From: Helicobacteraceae bacterium
Lineage (GTDB): Bacteria > Campylobacterota > Campylobacteria > Campylobacterales > Sulfurimonadaceae
Length of the DNA stretch: 14,474 nucleotides
Assembly: GCA_015489055.1 (NCBI GenBank)
Contig: WFMO01000274.1
Coordinates: forward strand, 1 to 14,474
Reading direction: 5' to 3'
In this document: in pieces, positions 8,353 through 14,474 of the stretch
Numbering within the stretch: position 1 is the first letter of the stretch
Layout: every line of letters begins with the position of its first letter
The notes under the pieces: generated by a model
The model's input: the letters and a program-made list of their open reading frames with translations, nothing else
What the model was told of the DNA's origin: nothing
Database searches by the model: none
Program-made: the position numbers and the translations under genes

Positions 8353-9511
8353 GCAAAGTTTGAAGATTATATAATGAATTTTTATTATTTACCGTGACTG
8401 TTTTTTGCGTATCAAGTAAAATGAAATTTGTTGAGCCTGTTGTGATTTGCTTTGTAGTTTGATTTATCATTTTGGCAGGATTTGTAACACATAGTTTTAT
8501 TAAATCCTTAAACGAAATGAGATTTGCTCTGATAAGCTTGGTATAGTAAAGGGGCATAGCATGCCCAATAGCTTCGCATCCATAAGAAGCGTCAGTAAAA
8601 GCAACCTCCTTGTTTACGGCGGATGATGGATGGTGGAGCGTTGTAAGCATATCAATCTCACCATTTTGAAGCATCTTTTGCATAGTCTGCATATCCTGCA
8701 AAGATTGTAGTGGAGGATAGATTTTAGCTGTCGTGTTAAAATTTTCACACATCTCATCACTGCATAAAATATGATGGATACTAACCTCACAGCTGACTTC
8801 AACGCCCTCTTTTTTTGCTTTTGTAATGAGTTGGATTGATTTTGGTGACGTGATTGCTTGAAACAGTACCCTTATTTTATAGTATCGTGCTATTTCAATC
8901 ATTCTGCTTACATGTAAAAGCTCCCCTATGGCGGAGATTCCGGGAAGCCCAAGCTTGGAGCTGGTTTTTCCTTCATTCATCACGCCGTCTTGACTTAAGC
9001 TTTTATCTTCGGCTCTGCAAAATAATGTTACATCATACATCTTGACATATTGTGCTATTTTTGTTGCAAGGATGTTATCTGTCTTTGTGCTCATAAAAAC
9101 AGCAACCGCACCGCGCTTTAGCAGTATGGCAATATTTGACAACTCTTTATCGCTTCTTGTACTGTTTATAATGCTGTGAAATTTTGCACCATCCAAAGAA
9201 TTGTTGTGACTTTGTATGAACTCCAGAGCTATTTCATTGTCAATGGGTGGTGTTGACTCAGGGCTTAGTGCGATTTCAAAAACACCGCCACTGCAAGCAT
9301 CTTTAGCAACCCCGTCCATTGTCTTGCCGTTTAACAGATTGTCTTTTATGCGTACATTCAAATCGATTAAAGAGGGTATTATAATTTTTGTACTTTTGTG
9401 ATTGGATTTTGGCTGAACCTCTTTTATCTCCGTGATTTGTTTATTTTTTATGGTAACATCTGCATATATCTCTTTATCTGAATCAATTATTTTAACATTT
9501 GAGATTGTCAT
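8327..9511 (-). CDS. Dihydroorotase-like protein lacking metal ligands (probable non-catalytic PyrC homologue)
   Basis: A 394-residue amidohydrolase-fold protein that tracks class I dihydroorotase along its length. It shares the N-terminal beta domain, IPSLIDL, LGLPGISAIGE, EVSIHHILCSDE, YPPLQ and the C-terminal NPAKM segment. The catalytic sites are changed. The HxH metal motif after LID is N52/R54, and the HCED-type His is R166. The His of the HVST block is Ala219 and the catalytic Asp of TDHAPH is Leu292 (TLHHPS). It is therefore unlikely to hydrolyse dihydroorotate. Inactive dihydroorotase homologues are known that instead support aspartate transcarbamoylase (PyrC' of Pseudomonas), and that is my best guess at its role in pyrimidine synthesis. 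It heads the minus-strand run with ung and diverges from lpxB. ATG start, with AAAAGG about 10 bases upstream. Confidence 0.82.
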   Translation of the reverse strand: MTISNVKIIDSDKEIYADVTIKNKQITEIKEVQPKSNHKSTKIIIPSLIDLNVRIKDNLLNGKTMDGVAKDACSGGVFEIALSPESTPPIDNEIALEFIQSHNNSLDGAKFHSIINSTRSDKELSNIAILLKRGAVAVFMSTKTDNILATKIAQYVKMYDVTLFCRAEDKSLSQDGVMNEGKTSSKLGLPGISAIGELLHVSRMIEIARYYKIRVLFQAITSPKSIQLITKAKKEGVEVSCEVSIHHILCSDEMCENFNTTAKIYPPLQSLQDMQTMQKMLQNGEIDMLTTLHHPSSAVNKEVAFTDASYGCEAIGHAMPLYYTKLIRANLISFKDLIKLCVTNPAKMINQTTKQITTGSTNFILLDTQKTVTVNNKNSLYNLQTLHGKINVCS

Positions 9512-9563
9512 TTTGTTGTGCCTTTTTGGATATACTTTTGATATTATATCAAAAAGAGTCAGA
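9512..9563. promoter_or_regulatory. Divergent promoter region between dihydroorotase-like gene and lpxB
   Basis: Only 52 bases separate the two start codons. On the + strand, TATACT at 9531-9536 is a good -10 for lpxB, giving a leader of about 20 bases. On the - strand, TATAAT (9543-9548) is a perfect -10 for the dihydroorotase-like gene, about 32 bases before its ATG. A perfect inverted repeat, TTTTGATA/TATCAAAA (9536-9543 and 9547-9554, 3-base loop), overlaps both -10 elements and could be an operator. The + strand box lies within a 15-mer shared with the cheY leader. Inferred from sequence alone. Confidence 0.5.
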
Positions 9564-10604
9564 TTGAAACTTTTAGTAAGCGCATTAGAACATTCAGCAA
9601 ATATTCATCTTAAGGCATTAAAACAGGAGTTTTTAGGTGATGTTGAGATGATTGGTATTTTTGATAAAAAATTAGGTAAGCCGTATGTGGATCTTAGTTC
9701 ATTGGCAATCATGGGTTTTGTAGATGTCATAAAAAAAGTCAGATTTTTTATCAAATTAAATAAGCAGATGGCATCTTTGGCAGGCGAAGCAGATAAGGTA
9801 TTGCTCATAGACTCATCAGGTTTTAATCTGCCCCTAGCAAAGAAAATTAAAAAAAAGTATCCAAATAAAGAGATAATATATTATATCTTGCCACAAGCGT
9901 GGGCTTGGAAACAAAAACGTATAGAAGTGTTGCAGCAGACAATTACTCATCTTGCTTCTATCTTGCCGTTTGAAAAAGAATATTACAGTCAAAATGCACC
10001 CATTAGTTATGTAGGACATCCTTTGCTAGACGAGATAAACGAGTTTAAACAAACAACATGCACGAACAATCAAGTCGTATTTATGCCCGGAAGCAGAGAG
10101 GGAGAAATTAAAAAACTTATGCCGATTTTTAAGCAAGTAAAGGAAGATATTCATAAAACAGCAGTTTTAATTGTTCCTGAACATTTTACAAAGGCTAAAA
10201 TTGATAAATTGTACGGCGATACAAGTGGTTTTATAGTAACATCAGATGTTCATCATACTTTAGCAACTAGTGATTTTGCATTTATCTGCAGCGGAACGGC
10301 TACTCTTGAAGCAGCACTTATCGGAATACCTTTTGCGTTGGTTTATGTTGCTAAGACTGTTGATTATTTTTTAGCAAGCCGTCTTGTAAAGTTAGATTAT
10401 ATTGGACTTGCTAATATCATGTTTGAGAAATTTAAACATAGACCGATGCATAAAGAATTTATCCAAAAAGATGTTACAAAACAAAATTTATTGGATGTGT
10501 TTCATAGTATTGATAAAGATCTGTTTATGCAAGACTCAAAAGCATTGAGAGAGTATCTTAAGTTCGGAAGCTCTAAAACTGTTGCAAGGATGATAGAATG
10601 TTAA
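9564..10604 (+). CDS. lpxB: LpxB, lipid-A-disaccharide synthase
   Basis: Glycosyltransferase (family GT19) that joins UDP-2,3-diacylglucosamine to lipid X, forming the beta-1,6 lipid A disaccharide at the inner membrane's cytoplasmic face. The 346-residue length suits epsilon-type LpxB. The N terminus MKLLVSALEHSANIH replaces the enteric GEASGD motif. Other landmarks are YYILPQAWAWKQKR (107-120), YVGHPLLDE (149-157), FMPGSREGEIKKLMPIF (173-189) and the nucleotide-sugar site CSGTATLEAALIG near residue 250. The start is TTG at 9564. The frame remains open further upstream, but that extension runs into the divergent gene and does not resemble LpxB. An AAAAGAG stretch provides a weak ribosome-binding site. 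The enteric PDFN motif is SGFN here; I recall a similar change in Campylobacter, so I do not read it as loss of function. Its stop overlaps the next gene. Confidence 0.95.
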   Translation: MKLLVSALEHSANIHLKALKQEFLGDVEMIGIFDKKLGKPYVDLSSLAIMGFVDVIKKVRFFIKLNKQMASLAGEADKVLLIDSSGFNLPLAKKIKKKYPNKEIIYYILPQAWAWKQKRIEVLQQTITHLASILPFEKEYYSQNAPISYVGHPLLDEINEFKQTTCTNNQVVFMPGSREGEIKKLMPIFKQVKEDIHKTAVLIVPEHFTKAKIDKLYGDTSGFIVTSDVHHTLATSDFAFICSGTATLEAALIGIPFALVYVAKTVDYFLASRLVKLDYIGLANIMFEKFKHRPMHKEFIQKDVTKQNLLDVFHSIDKDLFMQDSKALREYLKFGSSKTVARMIEC

Positions 10605-10792
10605 AACAATTGTATGGCAGTGGCGTGCTGTTTTTTTATTTTCTTAAATGGCCGTACGTATTTGGATTTGCTTATCTTTACATGTATAAAGATTTAACTC
10701 AAAATTATATCCTCAATATTTTGTGGTTTTACTGTTTAGCGCTGATTATTAAAGATTTTGTTGTGATGTTAAGTAAGCGAAACAAAAAATAA
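10598..10792 (+). CDS. Small two-helix membrane protein in lipid A operon
   Basis: A 64-residue protein of unknown function. Two hydrophobic stretches (about 9-28 with many Phe/Tyr, and about 36-56) suggest two membrane helices with a short polar link (MYKDLTQN). A basic tail ending SKRNKK is probably cytoplasmic. Three things support it as a real gene: its ATG overlaps the lpxB stop by 7 bases, AAGGA lies 7 bases upstream, and it fills the gap between lpxB and gnnB exactly. I do not recognise a family. Position suggests a role near lipid A or envelope synthesis, but that is only inference from context. Confidence 0.7.
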   Translation: MLKQLYGSGVLFFYFLKWPYVFGFAYLYMYKDLTQNYILNILWFYCLALIIKDFVVMLSKRNKK

Positions 10793-10821
10793 TATAAGCT
10801 ATAATTAGGAAAAGGTTAACA

Positions 10822-11928
10822 GTGAAAATAAATTTTATAGATTTACAGGCTCAGTATAAAGAATATAAAGCTGAGATAGATAAAGAAGTTTTTGAAGTTT
10901 TTCAAGACGCAACTTTTATAGGCGGTCAAAAACTGGCTAATTTTGAGAACAATCTTGCAAAATACGTGGGTGTTAAACATGCAATAGGATGTAGTAGCGG
11001 TACTGATGCTTTGCTTTTGTCTTTAATGGCTTTAGGCATAGGCAAGGGTGATGAGGTTATCACCACTCCTTTTACATTCATTGCAACCGCTGAAGTTATA
11101 GCCCTAGTTGGTGCTAGAATTGTTTTTGTGGATATTGAGCAAGATAGCTACAATATCGATACAACTAAAATAGAAGCGGCAATAACATCTAAAACAAAAG
11201 CTATTATGCCGGTATCTTTATATGGTCAATGTGCTGATATGGATGAGATAAATAGTCTTGCAAAAAAATACAATCTAATGGTTATAGAAGATGGCTGTCA
11301 GAGTTTTGGCGCAACATATAAAGGCAAAAGATCATGCGCACTTTCACATATAGGATGTACAAGTTTTTTTCCTTCCAAGCCCTTGGGAGCTTATGGTGAC
11401 GGCGGCGCTGTTTTTACAGACAATGATGAGCTTGCACAAAAAGTACGCATGTTGTTAAATCATGGGCAAAATGAGCGCTATAAACACAAATATCTAGGCA
11501 TTAACGGTCGCCTAGATACTGTTCAGGCAGTTATTTTAGATGTCAAACTTCGTCATTTTGATAAAGAATTAAAACTTCGTTTGGATATAGCAAATAGATA
11601 TCTAAAGGGGTTTGAAAATATATCAAATCTTTATCCTCCAACTATCAAAGCAGATAGAGATAGCGTATATGCACAATATTCAATACGTCTTAAAGGCAGA
11701 GATAAGCTAGTAGATTTTCTTTCTAAAAAATCTATCCCGACTGCTGTGCACTATCCAATACCACTCCATCTTCAAGAGGTTTTTGCCAATTTGGGATATA
11801 AAACCGGTGATTTTAAAATCAGTGAAATGGTTTGTCAAGAGGTAGTGTCTTTACCTATGAGTCCATTTTTAAGTTTAAGTGATCAAAGCGCCGTTATTGA
11901 TGCGATTGTGGAGTATGCCAATGATTAA
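10822..11928 (+). CDS. gnnB: GnnB-type PLP aminotransferase (DegT/DnrJ/EryC1), UDP-3-keto-GlcNAc transaminase
   Basis: Fold-type I sugar aminotransferase, 368 residues. It is predicted to transfer an amino group from glutamate to the 3-keto group of UDP-GlcNAc made by GnnA, giving UDP-GlcNAc3N for lipid A. Landmarks are FIDLQAQY at the start, CSSGTDALLLSLMALGIGKGDEV (57-79), PFTFIATAEV, the PLP-ring Asp in VIEDGCQSFGA (D157) and the Schiff-base Lys186 in SFFPSKPLGAYGDGG. NHGQNERY and GINGRLDTVQA (226-236) follow. The start is GTG with AAAGG 6 bases upstream. The stop overlaps gnnA by 8 bases. Assignment to GnnB rather than another 3-keto-sugar transaminase (such as WbpE) rests on the neighbours lpxB, an oxidoreductase and an LpxA-family gene. 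In Acidithiobacillus ferrooxidans, gnnA and gnnB lie between lpxA and lpxB. The family call is certain and the substrate probable. Confidence 0.85.
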   Translation: MKINFIDLQAQYKEYKAEIDKEVFEVFQDATFIGGQKLANFENNLAKYVGVKHAIGCSSGTDALLLSLMALGIGKGDEVITTPFTFIATAEVIALVGARIVFVDIEQDSYNIDTTKIEAAITSKTKAIMPVSLYGQCADMDEINSLAKKYNLMVIEDGCQSFGATYKGKRSCALSHIGCTSFFPSKPLGAYGDGGAVFTDNDELAQKVRMLLNHGQNERYKHKYLGINGRLDTVQAVILDVKLRHFDKELKLRLDIANRYLKGFENISNLYPPTIKADRDSVYAQYSIRLKGRDKLVDFLSKKSIPTAVHYPIPLHLQEVFANLGYKTGDFKISEMVCQEVVSLPMSPFLSLSDQSAVIDAIVEYAND

Positions 11929-12817
11929 TATAGCTATTATTGGTTTAGGCTCTATGGGAAAAAATCATTACAGAATCTTTAAATCGTTTGCTGATGTCAA
12001 GATTTGCGCACTTTGCGATGTAGTACAAAATGAACCGTACGAAGAGCCTTTTTATACTGATGTGGACATGATGCTAGACAGTGCTAAGCCTGATGCCGTG
12101 ATTATTGTAGTACCGACTTTTTTACATAAAGAAATAGCGCTGAAGTGCTGTGAAAGAGGTATTGATATTTTTATTGAAAAACCTGCGGCTTCTACTGTGC
12201 AAGATGCAAAAGATATATTAAAAGCTGTAGAGGCATCAGGCGTAAAAAGTTGTGTAGGGCATGTTGAAAGGTTTAATCCTGTCGTCAATGCACTCCAAAA
12301 CGAACTGCAAGGTAAAGAGATTTTTTCAGTTGCCGTTACACGTGTAGGTCCATTTCCGCCTCGTATAGCAGATGTCGGAGTATTGACAGATTTATCTGTG
12401 CATGATATTGATTTGATTCGTTTTATCACTGATAAAGAGATTATTGATCAGGCTATTTTTAAATCTCGTAAGATTCATAATCATCATGAAGATAATGCAG
12501 TTCTTAGTTTTGAGTTAACAGATTCTGTGATAGCTAATATTATGACAAACTGGCTGACTCCATTTAAGAAACGTAAAATTGAGGTTGCATGTCAGGATTC
12601 TTATTTTGAAGCCGATCTTATAGCTCAAAGTTTGACCGAATATTCCTCTTTTAGTACCAATAATTCTTACGTTGTAAGGGGATGTCATATTAAAAAAGAT
12701 GAACCTTTGATAAAAGAGCTTGAAGCATTTGTGCAGTATCTAAAAACCGGTGAGCGTGGTTTGTTGGCAAGTCTGCAAGACAGTATAGTAACTTTAAAAA
12801 TTGCAATTTTACCATGA
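11921..12817 (+). CDS. gnnA: GnnA-type NAD-dependent oxidoreductase (Gfo/Idh/MocA), UDP-GlcNAc 3-dehydrogenase
   Basis: Predicted to oxidise the 3-hydroxyl of UDP-GlcNAc to a ketone with NAD, supplying GnnB. The 298 residues contain an N-terminal Rossmann fold with AIIGLGSMGKNHY (5-17; GxGxxG) and VVPTFLH (63-69). They also contain the family EKP motif with K87 (IEKPAA) and VGHVERFNP (112-120). The second domain carries the HDID motif (161-164), whose residues line the active site in this family. The frame extends upstream, but the ATG at 11921 fits best: it follows GTGGAG by about 7 bases and opens directly into the Rossmann strand. An ATG at 11915 would add two residues. It overlaps gnnB by 8 bases and the next gene by 4 (ATGA), so the three are translationally coupled. 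WlbA/WbpB-type dehydrogenases are the main alternative. Confidence 0.85.
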   Translation: MINIAIIGLGSMGKNHYRIFKSFADVKICALCDVVQNEPYEEPFYTDVDMMLDSAKPDAVIIVVPTFLHKEIALKCCERGIDIFIEKPAASTVQDAKDILKAVEASGVKSCVGHVERFNPVVNALQNELQGKEIFSVAVTRVGPFPPRIADVGVLTDLSVHDIDLIRFITDKEIIDQAIFKSRKIHNHHEDNAVLSFELTDSVIANIMTNWLTPFKKRKIEVACQDSYFEADLIAQSLTEYSSFSTNNSYVVRGCHIKKDEPLIKELEAFVQYLKTGERGLLASLQDSIVTLKIAILP

Positions 12818-13539
12818 TAGATAAAACAGCGATTATACATAACGATGCGGTAGTAGCCGAAGATGCTGTTATAGGTCCATTTTGCAATATTGGCAAAGAC
12901 GTCATCATTTTAGCAGGCTGTATTCTTGAGTCCAATGTTATTTTAAAGGGCCACACAACCTTGCTGCAAAATGTTCATATCTTTAGTTTTACCAATATTG
13001 GACAAGATGACTCTAAAATTACTATAGGGCAAGATACTACGATTAGGGAGTTTGTACAGTTAGACACATTTGCCAATAATAGCAAAGAGATAAGCATAGG
13101 GCATGAAAATTTTATAATGGCTTATGTTCAGATTTTTGGCGGTGTAGAGATGGGAGATAAGTGTACTATTACAAATGCCGTTCGAATTAACGAAGATGTT
13201 AGTTGTGGCAATTCAGTGATTATCGGAGGGCTTAGCACTATAGAATCAGGTAATAAAATAGGCGATGGTGTTATGATCGGAGGTGCATCTTATGTGAGCC
13301 ATGACGTACCGCCTTTTTGCTTGGTTGAAGGTAACAAATCCAGCCTAAAAGGATTGAATCTTGTAGGACTTAGACGGCGTTTCGATGATGCTGTGGTTAT
13401 TGATGAGATAAAGCTAGCTTATAAGAGGCTGCTAAATGGCAAAGCAGATAAAGATGCAGCTAAAAAACTATCACAAGAAAGCTCCAATGTCTATGTAAAA
13501 CAGTTTGCTGATTTTATATCACATAGCAACCTATCTTAA
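12814..13539 (+). CDS. LpxA-family acyltransferase lacking the catalytic histidines
   Basis: A left-handed beta-helix protein of 241 residues (E. coli LpxA is 262). It starts MIDKTAIIH, carries hexapeptide repeats to about residue 170, and ends with the LpxA-type helical domain after NLVGLRRRF (182-190), which includes the UDP-sugar-binding Arg pair. It is thus LpxA-like rather than a short WbpD-type acetyltransferase. By alignment from memory with E. coli LpxA, H122 is Gln106, the catalytic base H125 is Gly109, D126 is Gly110, H144 is Asp128 and H160 is Glu144. The loop carrying substrate-contacting D74, the GTxxGGG loop and one N-terminal hexapeptide are also missing. The DNA frame is clean, so this is divergence, not damage. 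Coupled to gnnA by an ATGA overlap. It could N-acylate the amine made by GnnA/GnnB without a general base, act on another sugar, or regulate the true LpxA, which should lie elsewhere. Confidence 0.85.
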   Translation: MIDKTAIIHNDAVVAEDAVIGPFCNIGKDVIILAGCILESNVILKGHTTLLQNVHIFSFTNIGQDDSKITIGQDTTIREFVQLDTFANNSKEISIGHENFIMAYVQIFGGVEMGDKCTITNAVRINEDVSCGNSVIIGGLSTIESGNKIGDGVMIGGASYVSHDVPPFCLVEGNKSSLKGLNLVGLRRRFDDAVVIDEIKLAYKRLLNGKADKDAAKKLSQESSNVYVKQFADFISHSNLS

Positions 13540-14474
13540 GTCTTTTAAAAACTCTTTTGCTCCTTCAAACCCTACTATTGTTTTATGTTTGATAACCTGA
13601 GAGTTTTTATCGAAAAATATGATTACAGGAGGGCCAAAAACTCCATATTTAGCAGCTAATGCCTTTTCTTGAGGTGTATTTTTTGTTAGGTCTGCTCTTA
13701 TTAAAACAAACTTTTTCATAGCATTGATAACTTGCGGATTAGAAAAAGTTTTATCATCAAGTTCTTTACATGCAACGCACCAGTTTGCAGCAAAATCTAA
13801 AATAATTCTTCTTCCTTGATATTTTTGCAAAAGTGTATTTAATTCAGTAAGATTTGAGACAATCTGGAATTTTGGTTTATCAATATTAGTTGTAATCAAT
13901 GATTTGGATGTAAATTTACTTAATGGATGAGTATAACTGACAGATCCGCTAAATACTCCAATAAACAAAATTATACTATAGATTAAAATTACAAACCCTA
14001 TAATCTTTTTTAAGCTATTTTCTCTTATCCCATCTTTTACATGTAAAGGCTCAAGTGCTCCTAAGTATATAGCTGTACCAGTACCAAGAGCAGCCCAAAG
14101 CAACATGATGATATATGCGGACATTACACGTGAGAGCATCCAAATTGCAACGCCAAGCATTAAAAACCCGAAGAGAGTGGTGATCATATTCATCCACACT
14201 CCTGGTTTTGGCATAAATTTACCGGCTCCCGTACCTATAACAAGAAGAGGAAGTCCCATCCCGATAGCTAGAGCAAATAGCGATATACCGCCAAGGACGG
14301 CGTTACCAGTTTCACCAATATATACCAGTGCTCCGGCAAGCGGTGCGGCAACGCATGGTCCTACGATTAAAGCAGATAAAAATCCCATAATAGCGACGCT
14401 GATAATACCGCCTGATTTATTTGTAGCCATATTTATTTTTGACTGGATGAAATTTGGCATCTGTATCTCATAAA
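13531..14474 (-). CDS. dsbD: DsbD, cytochrome c-type thiol:disulfide interchange protein (5' end outside window)
   Basis: Inner-membrane protein that moves reducing power from cytoplasmic thioredoxin to periplasmic targets such as isomerases and cytochrome c maturation factors. The frame stays open to the right edge (YEIQ before the Met at 14460), so that Met is internal and the N-terminal periplasmic domain and first helices are missing. Visible are the second half of the membrane core, with the redox Cys in SALIVGPCVAAPL (the CxxC-like SPC of E. coli is GPC here), TGNAVLGG and GMGLPLLVIG. Several hydrophobic helices follow. The C-terminal periplasmic thioredoxin-like domain has FAANWCVACKE and the cis-Pro loop GVFGPP. 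Its TAG stop lies within the end of the LpxA-like gene, a 9-base convergent overlap with no terminator hairpin visible. The partial length fits full-size DsbD rather than CcdA. Confidence 0.93.
   Translation of the reverse strand, partial: YEIQMPNFIQSKINMATNKSGGIISVAIMGFLSALIVGPCVAAPLAGALVYIGETGNAVLGGISLFALAIGMGLPLLVIGTGAGKFMPKPGVWMNMITTLFGFLMLGVAIWMLSRVMSAYIIMLLWAALGTGTAIYLGALEPLHVKDGIRENSLKKIIGFVILIYSIILFIGVFSGSVSYTHPLSKFTSKSLITTNIDKPKFQIVSNLTELNTLLQKYQGRRIILDFAANWCVACKELDDKTFSNPQVINAMKKFVLIRADLTKNTPQEKALAAKYGVFGPPVIIFFDKNSQVIKHKTIVGFEGAKEFLKDLR

Noticed and set aside
9432..9563. In-frame 5' extension of lpxB by 44 codons to an ATG at 9432
   Set aside because: It lies opposite the N terminus of the dihydroorotase-like gene and across the divergent promoter, and the added residues are unlike any LpxB. 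The TTG at 9564 gives the family-typical MKLLVSALE start.
10800..10805. Perfect TATAAT just before gnnB
   Set aside because: It would start transcription around the ribosome-binding site at 10811-10815, leaving almost no leader. No -35 is visible, so read-through from lpxB is more likely.
11879..11920. Upstream start for gnnA at 11879
   Set aside because: The extra residues precede the Rossmann strand with no family match and lie inside gnnB. GTGGAG is well placed for the ATG at 11921.
12052..12429. 125-codon open frame on the - strand within gnnA
   Set aside because: It lies entirely opposite well-conserved gnnA coding sequence and has no recognisable motif.
14105..14473. 122-codon open frame on the + strand at the right edge
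   Set aside because: It is antisense to the conserved membrane core of dsbD and Pro/Ile-rich, typical of a shadow frame.
1..14474. CRISPR arrays, tRNAs, insertion sequences or phage and defence genes
   Set aside because: I saw no regularly spaced repeats, cloverleaf-like sequence, transposase motifs or atypical gene blocks. Gaps between genes are all under 100 bases.

Overview
The window (AT-rich, roughly 35-37% GC by eye) looks like chromosome from a member of the Campylobacterota, the former Epsilonproteobacteria. It is closest in feel to the free-living Sulfurimonas/Sulfurovum-type lineages, but the genus cannot be fixed from sequence alone. The reasons are a single-domain CheY directly joined to prmA and ftsH, a serS gene followed by a large single-pass TPR protein, an LpxB opening with the epsilon-type MKLLVSALE start, and gnnA/gnnB lipid A genes. 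Coding density is very high. No stretch over 300 bases lacks a gene; the longest gap is about 97 bases (627-723). I see no tRNA, rRNA, CRISPR array, insertion sequence or phage gene.

Left block, + strand (1-3926): the 3' part of hisA (histidine synthesis), then cheY, prmA (ribosomal protein L11 methyltransferase) and ftsH (membrane AAA+ protease). The last three are joined by a 1-base overlap and a 3-base gap. A hairpin at 3975-4006 separates this block from the convergent block.

Middle block, - strand (9511 down to 4011): a dihydroorotase-like protein that has lost the family's metal-binding residues, then ung (uracil-DNA glycosylase), serS (seryl-tRNA synthetase) and a 786-residue single-pass TPR protein. 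I take the TPR protein to be the PflB scaffold of the high-torque flagellar motor of this phylum.

Right block, + strand (9564-13539): a compact lipid A gene set. It runs lpxB, a 64-residue membrane protein, a DegT-type aminotransferase (gnnB), a Gfo/Idh/MocA oxidoreductase (gnnA) and an LpxA-family acyltransferase. It diverges from the dihydroorotase-like gene across a 52-base promoter region. GnnA and GnnB would convert the 3-hydroxyl of UDP-GlcNAc to an amine, giving lipid A with an amide-linked 3-acyl chain. The partnering LpxA homologue lacks every catalytic-site histidine of canonical LpxA and its substrate loops. It is therefore either an alternative amine-directed acyltransferase or a non-catalytic partner. 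This is the most interesting point in the window.

Right edge: the C-terminal half of dsbD (thiol-disulfide reductase) on the - strand, whose stop overlaps the end of the lpxA-like gene by 9 bases in convergent orientation.
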